From JAGDZR01 sp049115695 (GTDB taxonomy: Bacteria > Bacteroidota > Bacteroidia > Cytophagales > Cyclobacteriaceae), in contig JAGDZR010000025.1 of the NCBI GenBank assembly GCA_049115695.1, forward strand, positions 1 to 64,000: a stretch of DNA of 64,000 nt, written 5' to 3'. The translations under genes and the position numbers were made by a program. Below the pieces are notes generated by a model. That model saw only the letters and a program-made list of their open reading frames with translations, was not told the DNA's origin and searched no databases. Of this stretch, positions 54,587 through 62,337 are shown in pieces. Numbering within the stretch: the first letter of the stretch is position 1; the number at the start of each line of letters is the position of its first letter.

Positions 54587-55025
54587 CTAATAATTGAATT
54601 CTGGTTTCTTGAAGTCTTTTCTCCATGATCATCGCGGATTGCTGCATAAGGAGATAGCCAAGTTGATAGTCTTCCTGGCATTTGGCGCGCAGACATTTTC
54701 CATCCAATGCTACCACTGAAGTATGCTCTACAGCTTTCAGGTCAAATTGCATTCGATAAGGAGGTATAATCCAGCTAAACCCACCATACTCGCCAGGTGT
54801 AAGGGTCCAAATCGTCAATGCTCCTCTTTTTGGATGATGCAGTTGTACAGCAACTTTACCTGAACGAATGATATAAAAAAAGTTTGCCAGGCTTCCTTCT
54901 CTGCCAAGGTACTCGCCTGGTTTGAAGTGCTGGTTTTGACCGCACCCTGCTATAAAGTCTAACATATTTTCAGAGAGTGATTCAAAGAAAATTTGTTCTC
55001 GCAGTAAGTCTTTTAATTCCTTCAT
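54564..55025 (-). CDS. Stand-alone cyclic-nucleotide-binding-domain protein in hydrogenase operon
   Basis: A 153-residue protein of the CRP/FNR beta-roll type. The barrel runs from FFESLSENMLDFIAGCGQ to about residue 120 (FKPGEYLGREGSLANFFYII, then SGKVAVQLH), followed by one long helix (GYLLMQQSAMIMEKRLQET) that normally leads to the DNA-binding domain. That domain is missing: the protein ends about 20 residues later. The phosphate-binding RxS motif of true cAMP sites is not obvious. It overlaps hydB by 4 bases and hydG by 23, so it is made together with the enzyme subunits and may bind or regulate the enzyme. Related single-domain proteins are known from some group 3b operons, as far as I recall. 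Confidence 0.85.
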   Translation of the reverse strand: MKELKDLLREQIFFESLSENMLDFIAGCGQNQHFKPGEYLGREGSLANFFYIIRSGKVAVQLHHPKRGALTIWTLTPGEYGGFSWIIPPYRMQFDLKAVEHTSVVALDGKCLRAKCQEDYQLGYLLMQQSAMIMEKRLQETRIQLLDVYSSPI

Positions 55026-56143
55026 GCCTGATCGGGTTTTAATTTGTTTACTTCTTCTGTAAGATCAATCCCTACAGGACACCAGGTGATACACCTTCCA
55101 CAGCCCACACATCCTGATGATCCAAACTGATCGTGCCAATTGGATAACTTATGGGTAAGCCATTGTCTGTATCTTGATTTAATGGAGTTTCTGATTTGAC
55201 CGCCATGTATATATGAAAAGTCACCATTAAAACAGGAGTCCCATTTTAGCCATCTTTCTGTGTGTGAGCCTGTGATATCTGTCACATCTTCTACTGTGGA
55301 GCAAAAACAGGTCGGGCAAACCAATGTACAGTTCGCACAGCACATGCATTTTTCTGCAATTTGATTCCAAATTGGATGATTAGGATGGTCTTGCAGTACT
55401 GCTGATACCTTCGAATCAAAGCGCTTTGGCATGCTTTGGATACATGCGTCAATTAAGGACTGAGAGCTTTCCAATTCTGTTTGAGTAGCGTTTTTTAGCT
55501 CCAGATCAGCAATAAGTTTTTGACCAGCCTCAGATCCTGATTGCACCAAATAGTTAGCTGATTCAAGGCCGATTGGAGAAACCAGAACATCATACCCCTC
55601 AATTGGTTTAGGGCCTGAGTTGGTGGTCGTACAAAAACAATTGTCAGATCCATGAGTACACGCAATTGCTATGGTCACAAGCGAGGCTCTAGCCTGTTGG
55701 TACCAAGGATTGATGTATTGATTATGAATGAATATTCGATCCAGCAATGCGATGGCCCGTAGGTCGCAGGACTGAATACCCCAGAATGCCATTTTGGGTG
55801 GTTGTTTCGGATTTTTACTAATACTATACTCACCATTGGTTTTTACTGCTTTCCACAATTCACGCTTAGGGGGATAGAGAAATTTCTTAAATGACTGTGG
55901 ACTGCTTGGATGTTCGAGAGTTTCACCTTGGTCAGGATTCAATTGGTAGGTGCCGGCACCAACAACTGTTTTCATTTTGAGTGGCAATTGCTCAAAACAT
56001 GACACCTCTTCAAGTAATATTGCTCCATGCCTGTAAACCGGTCCAATAACCGTGTAGCCATGTTGGATCAATTTAGAAAACAGCGCCACAAGGTGGGTAG
56101 AACTACCTGTCAGGACTGCTTTGTCAGCGGTGGGTACTTTCAT
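55022..56143 (-). CDS. hydB: Hydrogenase 4Fe-4S electron-transfer subunit (sulfhydrogenase beta)
   Basis: A 373-residue iron-sulfur protein. The C-terminal third holds two ferredoxin-type cluster motifs: CMCCANCTLVCPTC (about 273-286) and CVGCGRCITWCPVGIDL (about 345-361). An extra Cys group, CTHGSDNCFC, lies near residue 165. The N-terminal part has the beta-subunit layout of the Pyrococcus sulfhydrogenase and of anaerobic sulfite reductase A subunits. It hands electrons to or from the flavin subunit HydG and may carry the S0/polysulfide reductase activity described for sulfhydrogenases. It is the first gene of the minus-strand operon, 195 bases from the divergent hypF. Confidence 0.9.
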   Translation of the reverse strand: MKVPTADKAVLTGSSTHLVALFSKLIQHGYTVIGPVYRHGAILLEEVSCFEQLPLKMKTVVGAGTYQLNPDQGETLEHPSSPQSFKKFLYPPKRELWKAVKTNGEYSISKNPKQPPKMAFWGIQSCDLRAIALLDRIFIHNQYINPWYQQARASLVTIAIACTHGSDNCFCTTTNSGPKPIEGYDVLVSPIGLESANYLVQSGSEAGQKLIADLELKNATQTELESSQSLIDACIQSMPKRFDSKVSAVLQDHPNHPIWNQIAEKCMCCANCTLVCPTCFCSTVEDVTDITGSHTERWLKWDSCFNGDFSYIHGGQIRNSIKSRYRQWLTHKLSNWHDQFGSSGCVGCGRCITWCPVGIDLTEEVNKLKPDQA

Positions 56144-56160
56144 TTACACAAACATTTGAC

Positions 56161-56178
56161 TGAAACATACTGGTTTCA
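56161..56178. promoter_or_regulatory. Candidate operator in the divergent hydrogenase/hyp promoter region
   Basis: TGAAAC-ATACTG-GTTTCA is a perfect 6-bp inverted repeat with a 6-base centre, the same geometry as CRP-family sites (TGTGA-N6-TCACA) though of different sequence. It lies 18 bases before the hydB start codon and 160 before hypF. No good TAnnTTTG box was found in either direction in the 194-base gap. A site so near the start would suit repression of hydB. Confidence 0.4.
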
Positions 56179-56337
56179 TCAGGTGGCCTGTGTCTTCTTT
56201 AAATGTCTTTGAATATCAGCTATTTAATACTCATAAAAGATGATGCGAAGCAGTTGTTTTGATGATAATGTTCAGTAAAAAGAACAATCAACTCTCATAA
56301 GAATAGCATGGAAATTCGCATAACTTGATTGGCTCAT

Positions 56338-58623
56338 ATGGATACTTTCCATATACATATCAACGGACAAGTTCAAGGAGTTGGATTTCGACCTTTTGTA
56401 TTCCAATTGGCGCATATGTTGGAACTCACTGGTTGGGTACAGAATGGTGTTGACGGAGTTCATATACGCTTCAATGCAAATGTGGCAACTGCCAGAAGGT
56501 TTCTAGATCTGTTGATATCAAAAGCCCCTTCAAAATCAATCATAGAGCATACATCTTTAATTAGGGTTGCAGATGAGCAATTCCATGATTTTCAAATTTC
56601 AGACAGTAGTGCTAGTGGAAATAGAGCCGTGAGAATAAGTCCTGACTTTGCCATGTGTGACGACTGCAAACATGAGATAGATGCAGCGTCTGATCCTAGA
56701 TATGGATATTCGTTTATCACATGTACCAACTGCGGACCAAGGTATTCTATCATTTCTTCATTGCCATATGATCGCGCAAACACTGAAATGCATAAGTTTA
56801 AAATGTGTGAGGAATGTGGCCAGGAATATCGAGATCCATACGATCGCAGGTTTTATTCTCAAACGAATTCATGTCCTGGGTGTGGAGTGAAATTGCAGTT
56901 GATCATGAATGGGCGCATTTCAAAAATGGATGCTAGCGATCAATTGAGGGAAACTGTAACTGCCATTTCTGATGGCAAAATTGTAGCAGTAAAGGGAATA
57001 GGAGGGTTTTTGCTATTGTGTGATGCAAATAATAATAGTTCCATTGAAGTATTACGCAAAAGAAAGAAGAGACCCCATAAGCCTTTTGCGGTCATGTATC
57101 CTACAATAGAGCATGTTAAGGAAGACTTTGTTTGCAGCGAGGATGAAATTGATATGCTGTGTGGGGCAGTGTCCCCTGTTCTCCTGCTCATGCCAAAGGG
57201 AAAAACTAATCAGGTCAATAGGGCCGTGTATCCAGGGTTGGATAGAATAGGCGTGATGCTACCCAATTCACCTGTACTCTATCAGATTTCAAAGCTATTT
57301 GGGCGAGCGCTAGTGGCAACCAGTGGAAACGTCAGTGGGTCTCCGATCGAATATCAAAATATCCGGGTCAAAGAGCGGTTGGCTTCATTTGCTGATTTAA
57401 TACTGACTAATGATCGGGATATAGTTGTTCCTCAGGATGACTCAGTCCTTATCTGGAATAAAGGACTGAAACGGTTCGTGGTAATCAGAAGATCAAGAGG
57501 TCTGAGCCCATCACTATTTCAATATCATGGCCCTATTCCATCCAATAGTCTGGGGTTAGGAGCACAACTAAAAGGAACCGTTTCCCTCCAGATGGGAGAT
57601 CAGACCTACGTCAGTCAATACCTTGGTAATCTTGAGAGTTATGATGCTCAGTTAAATTATGAGAAGGTTTTGAATCACATTAGTCGAATAGCCAATGCAC
57701 GACCACAACTAGTGGCAACTGATATGCATCCAGAGTACTTTACAAATCAGCTGGCAAAATCAATTCCTAGTGAGGAGATTGTGTATGTGCAGCATCATGA
57801 AGCACATTTTTGCGCTGTACTTGCTGAAAACCACCTGCTGGAAATGCAACACAAAGTCTTAGGAGTAGTATGGGATGGAACTGGTTATGGAGATGATGGG
57901 ATGTTATGGGGAGGTGAGTTTTTTACATATAACCAAAAGTCGATTGAAAGGGTGGCTTCTTTAGCTCCCATAGCTCATTTGGCCGGAGATCAAATGCAGC
58001 TTGAGCCAAGAATATCTGCATTAGCTTATGGTCTTAATCTGGAAAACGATCCTCAATGGTTAAGTTCAAAATTCGAGGAGGTTGAATGGAACGTTTTGAA
58101 AAATAGACTAACGCATACTGATATGCAGAGCAGTAGTATGGGACGCCTGTTTGATGCAGTGGCATCCATTCTCGGACTGATAGACAAAGTGAGTTTTGAA
58201 GGGCAGGCCGCAATGTATCTGGAAGCCTTGGCGAAACAATTTGGAGGTAGGGGCAGGAGCTATCATTTTCAAATTGTAACAGGCAAAGTACAGGTTTGCT
58301 CTATCGTGCAGGCAATTGTTCAGGACGTTAAAAACAATATTCCGGTACAAGAAATCGCATTCAATTTTCATTTGACATTGGTCGGAATAGTTAGAGAGGT
58401 TGCCTGTAGCCAGCAAATTTCAGAAATCGCATTTAGTGGTGGTGTATTTCAAAATAGCTTATTGGTCGATTTGCTGGTAAAGTATCTGAGTGGCTTCTCG
58501 CTATATTTTCACAGGGACTTATCACCAAATGACGAGTGTGTAAGTTTTGGTCAGCTCGTATATGCAAGTATCCACAAACAACAGCAGACATATCAATACA
58601 AACAGGATGAAGCATTTGTCTGA
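56338..58623 (+). CDS. hypF: Carbamoyltransferase HypF
   Basis: ATG 56338 is chosen; the TTG three codons earlier is unlikely. The 761-residue protein has the full HypF layout: acylphosphatase domain (VQGVGFRPF near residue 14), two zinc fingers (CDDCKHEIDAASDP to CTNCGPRYS, then CEECGQEYRDP to CPGCG), a YrdC-like domain (about 195-380; KRPHKPFAVMYPT) and a C-terminal Kae1-like domain (about 390-755) with the metal-binding HHEAH. It makes the thiocarboxamide on HypE from carbamoyl phosphate, the source of the cyanide ligands of the NiFe centre. It overlaps hypD by 17 bases. Confidence 0.94.
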   Translation: MDTFHIHINGQVQGVGFRPFVFQLAHMLELTGWVQNGVDGVHIRFNANVATARRFLDLLISKAPSKSIIEHTSLIRVADEQFHDFQISDSSASGNRAVRISPDFAMCDDCKHEIDAASDPRYGYSFITCTNCGPRYSIISSLPYDRANTEMHKFKMCEECGQEYRDPYDRRFYSQTNSCPGCGVKLQLIMNGRISKMDASDQLRETVTAISDGKIVAVKGIGGFLLLCDANNNSSIEVLRKRKKRPHKPFAVMYPTIEHVKEDFVCSEDEIDMLCGAVSPVLLLMPKGKTNQVNRAVYPGLDRIGVMLPNSPVLYQISKLFGRALVATSGNVSGSPIEYQNIRVKERLASFADLILTNDRDIVVPQDDSVLIWNKGLKRFVVIRRSRGLSPSLFQYHGPIPSNSLGLGAQLKGTVSLQMGDQTYVSQYLGNLESYDAQLNYEKVLNHISRIANARPQLVATDMHPEYFTNQLAKSIPSEEIVYVQHHEAHFCAVLAENHLLEMQHKVLGVVWDGTGYGDDGMLWGGEFFTYNQKSIERVASLAPIAHLAGDQMQLEPRISALAYGLNLENDPQWLSSKFEEVEWNVLKNRLTHTDMQSSSMGRLFDAVASILGLIDKVSFEGQAAMYLEALAKQFGGRGRSYHFQIVTGKVQVCSIVQAIVQDVKNNIPVQEIAFNFHLTLVGIVREVACSQQISEIAFSGGVFQNSLLVDLLVKYLSGFSLYFHRDLSPNDECVSFGQLVYASIHKQQQTYQYKQDEAFV

Positions 58624-59692
58624 ATATCGTAATGCCAAAATGGTTAAATACTATTTGAAAGAGTTGAATCAAATAGTAACGCAACCCTGGACGATAATGG
58701 AGATCTGCGGAGGCCAGACTCATAGCTTAGTGAAAAATGGAATTATTGACATGCTGCCAAAAGAGATTGAAATGGTACATGGACCTGGATGTCCCGTCTG
58801 TGTCACACCCATAACTGTTATTGATCAAGCAGTGGCCATAGCTAAAATGCCCAACACAATACTATGCACCTATGGAGATATGATGCGTGTTCCTGGTACC
58901 CATGAGAGCTTATTAAATGTGAAGTCGTCCGGGGCTGATGTGAGAATGGTGTATTCACCTTTGGATGCAGTGACCCTAGCCGAATTAAATCCATCAAAGG
59001 AGGTGGTTTTTTTTGGTGTTGGGTTTGAGACAACAGCTCCAGCAAATGGATTGTCTGTTCTTCAGGCCTTTAGGAAGAGGCTAATCAATTATTCGCTTCT
59101 TGGTTCGCATGTATTGGTGCCTCCGGCTATGGTGTCAATCATGGAAGATCCACATTGTCATATTCAGGCTTTTCTGGCTGCAGGGCATGTGTGCAGCATC
59201 ATGGGGATGCAACAGTACCAAACTTTACCTGATCGATATCAAATCCCTATTGTAGTGACTGGTTTTGAACCGCTGGATTTGCTCAAGGGTATTTTTCATG
59301 CGGTTTTGCAGTTGGAAGGCGGTAAACATGAACTTGAAAATCAGTATGCACGTGTGGTTACATTTTATGGTAACATTGAAGCTCAAGAAATTATCAGGGA
59401 AGTATTCGTCCTAGCAGATCAGGAATGGAGAGGGCTCGGTAAAATTCCGGCCAGTGGGCTAAGTCTGTCCAGAAAATATGAGATGTATAACAGTGATCGG
59501 AAATTTAACACTTGCATCAAGTCGGGTTCGACGAATGAAGACTGCATAGCAGGATCCATTTTGAAGGGCTTAAAGAAGCCACTCGATTGTCCTTCCTTTG
59601 CGCGAAGGTGTGTCCCAACTCATCCGATGGGAGCTCCAATGGTCTCGTCGGAGGGTGCATGTGCAGCATATTATCATCATCAAACTCAATGA
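58607..59692 (+). CDS. hypD: Hydrogenase formation protein HypD
   Basis: The start is ATG 58607 (MKHLSEYRNAK), giving 361 residues and the expected family N-terminus. Conserved parts: MEICGGQTHSL (Cys of the active site), HGPGCPVCVTP, ETTAPANG, and the [4Fe-4S]-binding C-terminus with CVPTHPMGAPMVSSEGACAA. HypD with HypC forms the scaffold on which Fe(CN)2CO is assembled. It overlaps hypF by 17 bases and hypE by four (ATGA), so the three are translationally coupled. Confidence 0.95.
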   Translation: MKHLSEYRNAKMVKYYLKELNQIVTQPWTIMEICGGQTHSLVKNGIIDMLPKEIEMVHGPGCPVCVTPITVIDQAVAIAKMPNTILCTYGDMMRVPGTHESLLNVKSSGADVRMVYSPLDAVTLAELNPSKEVVFFGVGFETTAPANGLSVLQAFRKRLINYSLLGSHVLVPPAMVSIMEDPHCHIQAFLAAGHVCSIMGMQQYQTLPDRYQIPIVVTGFEPLDLLKGIFHAVLQLEGGKHELENQYARVVTFYGNIEAQEIIREVFVLADQEWRGLGKIPASGLSLSRKYEMYNSDRKFNTCIKSGSTNEDCIAGSILKGLKKPLDCPSFARRCVPTHPMGAPMVSSEGACAAYYHHQTQ

Positions 59693-60735
59693 CCAATATG
59701 AGTATAAACTGCCCAATGCCTGGCACATCTTTTGATGTAATCACTATCGGACATGGAAGTGGAGGTCAATTGACCAATCAATTGCTCGAAGAACATATTT
59801 TTCCATTATTTGATAATGAATACATTGACCAACGAGCTGATGGAGTGATTTTGCCCAGGATAGATCGTCCGGTCTTTACAACTGATAGTTTTGTAGTTTC
59901 TCCCATCTCATTTCCGGGAGGGAATATTGGTGATCTGGCCGTCAATGGTACAGTCAACGATATTGCGATGTGCGGAGGGATCCCCAAGTATATTTCACTT
60001 GGACTGATACTCGAAGAAGGACTTGATTTGAAAGTACTAAAAGAGGTGTTGCAGGCAGTACACATGGCTGCAAATAGAGCAGGCGTACAGATAGTCACTG
60101 GTGACACAAAGGTGGTTGAGAGAGGTAAAGGAGATAAAATGTTTATTAATTCCAGTGGAATTGGGGATTTGCATAAAAAGGCAAACCTAGGGTTTGAAAG
60201 CGTGAAGGAAGGTGATTGCATTTTGATTAATCGATCCATAGGTAGTCATGGAATAGTGGTCATGTCTAAGCGTGCGGACACACAATTTGAAACAAACATT
60301 GAATCTGATACAGCTCCACTCAATCACATGGTTACAAAAATGCTTGACCTATTTGGTGAAGATATTCATTTGATGAGGGATGCGACAAGAGGCGGTGTAG
60401 CTACAGTGCTAGCTGAAATTGCGCTTTCAGGAAAGTTTGGAATTGAGGTGAAAAGAAATGCGTTTAGTGTAGATCCTGAAGTTTCAGCTGCTTGTGAAAT
60501 GCTCGGTTATGATCCGCTGTATGTGGCTAACGAAGGAGCCATGGTCACTATCGTCGCTGCACAGAGGGCAGATGATGTGATAAAGTTTATGCGCACTGAT
60601 GAAAATGGGGCTCAGGCTTCAATCGTCGGCAACATAGTTTATCAGCATGAAGGAAAGGTGATCATTTCCAATGAAATCGGAGGAAGGTCGGTTTTGAACA
60701 TGCTCCCCGGAGAGCAACTCCCCAGGATTTGTTAG
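59689..60735 (+). CDS. hypE: Hydrogenase expression/formation protein HypE
   Basis: ATG 59689 shares ATGA with the hypD stop, giving 348 residues. HGSGGQLTNQLLEEHI is the N-terminal signature, and the PurM-like ATP-binding domains include GGNIGDLAVNGTVNDIAMCG, TGDTKVV and MRDATRGGVATVL. The protein ends in PRIC; the C-terminal Cys is the site of carbamoylation by HypF and dehydration to thiocyanate. It gives the CN ligands to HypC-HypD. The length is normal. Confidence 0.95.
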   Translation: MTNMSINCPMPGTSFDVITIGHGSGGQLTNQLLEEHIFPLFDNEYIDQRADGVILPRIDRPVFTTDSFVVSPISFPGGNIGDLAVNGTVNDIAMCGGIPKYISLGLILEEGLDLKVLKEVLQAVHMAANRAGVQIVTGDTKVVERGKGDKMFINSSGIGDLHKKANLGFESVKEGDCILINRSIGSHGIVVMSKRADTQFETNIESDTAPLNHMVTKMLDLFGEDIHLMRDATRGGVATVLAEIALSGKFGIEVKRNAFSVDPEVSAACEMLGYDPLYVANEGAMVTIVAAQRADDVIKFMRTDENGAQASIVGNIVYQHEGKVIISNEIGGRSVLNMLPGEQLPRIC

Positions 60736-60817
60736 AACTCATCCGATTGTTTGACAATTGTCATTCATATAGTCAAAGAATGAGTTGAAATTGATAGAGT
60801 ATCAAACCCTAACTGTG

Positions 60818-61012
60818 ATGAAGTATTTTTTGAGTGTATCATTTTTCATCATTTCTTTTTTTGTATTAGGACATGAAGGTCATGGTGTCTCAACTGATTT
60901 TGCCTGGCATTATCTTGAACTTGTGCACATATTACCGATAATCGCCATTGCTTATCTGGGTTTGTATGTTATACCCAAATCAATATATCGTTTCATTCAG
61001 CAGTATCTGTAA
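60818..61012 (+). CDS. Small His-bearing membrane protein inside the hyp operon
   Basis: The start is placed at ATG 60818 (MKYFLSVSFFIISFFVLGHE), giving a 64-residue protein; the frame is open to a TTG 11 codons upstream. Two hydrophobic segments (about 2-18 and 34-54) flank a short loop with HEGHGVSTDFAWHYLELVH, four His in 20 residues. The first segment could be a signal peptide, after which HEGHG would be the mature N-terminus, as in HupE/UreJ nickel-transport proteins that start with an HPGHG-like motif. Its stop shares TAATG with the hypA start, so it is clearly part of the operon. A role in nickel supply is inferred only from the motif and position. No known family was recognised. Confidence 0.7.
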   Translation: MKYFLSVSFFIISFFVLGHEGHGVSTDFAWHYLELVHILPIIAIAYLGLYVIPKSIYRFIQQYL

Positions 61013-61353
61013 TGCATGAGATGTCATTGGTGCAACGGGCTATTGAGCTCGTCATGGAAGAGATGAATAAAGCCAATGCCAGAGCTGTGCAAGAAATAAC
61101 GATCGAAATTGGTGAATGTGCTGGGGTAGAAGACTCATCACTTTGGTTTGCCTGGGATGTAGCAGTAGTTGGAACCATGCTTGAACAAGCCAAACGTCGA
61201 GTTCAGAAAGTTGAGGGATTGGCCAGGTGCAATGCTTGTGGGGTATTGTATGAATTGCACCATTTATATGACCCCTGTAAAAATTGTAATTCATTTGACA
61301 GAACAATTATTCAGGGCGATGAATTTAGAATCAAATCATTAGTAATCGAATAA
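61012..61353 (+). CDS. hypA: Hydrogenase nickel-insertion protein HypA
   Basis: A 113-residue protein starting MHEMSL: His2 (and the N-terminal amine) bind nickel. The structural zinc site has Cys73, Cys76, Cys89 and Cys92 (CNAC and CKNC). Full family length. HypA works with HypB to deliver nickel to the large-subunit precursor HydA. Its ATG overlaps the stop of the small membrane gene (TAATG). HypB follows after 10 bases. Confidence 0.95.
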   Translation: MHEMSLVQRAIELVMEEMNKANARAVQEITIEIGECAGVEDSSLWFAWDVAVVGTMLEQAKRRVQKVEGLARCNACGVLYELHHLYDPCKNCNSFDRTIIQGDEFRIKSLVIE

Positions 61354-61363
61354 TACTACCAAT

Positions 61364-62092
61364 ATGTGTGCTACTTGCGGATGTGATGACCATGATGTGT
61401 CGGAACAACAAATGGAGCATAATCACTCCAAACTATCACGTGAAATTGTAGTCGAAAGAGAAATCCTTCACGCCAATAATTTGATTGCAGAACGAAACAG
61501 AGGATTTTTTGAAGCAAAAGGGATTCATTGCATAAATCTGGTGAGTTCTCCCGGATCAGGTAAGACCACATTGCTGGAAAAGAGCATTAAAGTGCTGCGA
61601 GATCAGGAAATATATGTCATTGAAGGGGATCAATACTCCAGTCATGATGCAGATCGCATTGCAAAGACTAAAATACCAGTGCTACAAATCAATACCGGAA
61701 ATGGATGTCATTTAGATGCTGAGATGATCCATAAGGCAATCCACAAGTTGAAGCCTACTGAAGGCAGTGTGTTAATAATTGAAAATGTGGGTAATCTCGT
61801 ATGTCCTGCACTATTTGATTTGGGTGAGGCCAGCAGGGTAATATTGATGAGCGTTACAGAAGGTGAAGACAAACCAGTGAAATATTCCAACATGTTTGCT
61901 TCGGCAGATTTGTGCGTGTTCAATAAGATTGACCTTCTCCCATATCTGGATTTTGATTTGAATAAAGCGAAACAATACGCACATACGGTTAATCCCAGAC
62001 TGTCATTTATGGAAGTATCAGCGACCAAGGGTACCAATATCCAACAGTGGTGCGATTGGTTGGAAGGACATGTTCAAGCTATCCAGCACTAG
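61364..62092 (+). CDS. hypB: Hydrogenase nickel-incorporation GTPase HypB
   Basis: A 242-residue SIMIBI GTPase. The N-terminal MCATCGC is the high-affinity nickel motif CxxCGC-type seen in many HypB proteins. A modest His/Asp stretch follows (DDHDVSEQQMEHNH), much shorter than the poly-His tails of nickel-storing forms. SSPGSGKTTLLEKS is the P-loop, ENVGNLVCPALFDLGE holds the conserved metal-binding Cys, and NKIDLLPY is the base-recognition motif. It couples GTP hydrolysis to nickel delivery. It starts 10 bases after hypA and ends 2 bases before hypC. Confidence 0.95.
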   Translation: MCATCGCDDHDVSEQQMEHNHSKLSREIVVEREILHANNLIAERNRGFFEAKGIHCINLVSSPGSGKTTLLEKSIKVLRDQEIYVIEGDQYSSHDADRIAKTKIPVLQINTGNGCHLDAEMIHKAIHKLKPTEGSVLIIENVGNLVCPALFDLGEASRVILMSVTEGEDKPVKYSNMFASADLCVFNKIDLLPYLDFDLNKAKQYAHTVNPRLSFMEVSATKGTNIQQWCDWLEGHVQAIQH

Positions 62093-62094
62093 TC

Positions 62095-62325
62095 ATGTGT
62101 CTTGCAATCCCTGGGAAAATATTGTCTATTTCAAACTCAGATGATCAGATTTTCAGAACTGCTCGAGTGTCCTTTGATGGAATAGTTAAGGAAGTCAATA
62201 TTAGCATGGTCTCAGGAGTTGCGGTTAGCGACTATGTGCTTGTACATGTTGGTGTGGCCATCAGTAAAATAAATGAGGCAGAAGCTCTAAAGACTTTGTC
62301 GTACTTAGATCATACTGAAAGTTGA
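62095..62325 (+). CDS. hypC: Hydrogenase assembly chaperone HypC
   Basis: ATG 62095 gives a 76-residue HypC/HybG/HupF-family chaperone starting MCLAIPGKI; Cys2 binds the iron of the nascent centre. DGIVKEVNISMV and DYVLVHVGVAISKINEAEA are the family core. HypC carries Fe(CN)2CO with HypD and then binds the HydA precursor. It is the last gene of the hyp operon. Its stop lies 12 bases from the convergent nadE stop. Confidence 0.95.
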   Translation: MCLAIPGKILSISNSDDQIFRTARVSFDGIVKEVNISMVSGVAVSDYVLVHVGVAISKINEAEALKTLSYLDHTES

Positions 62326-62337
62326 AGGTAGGTTTAA

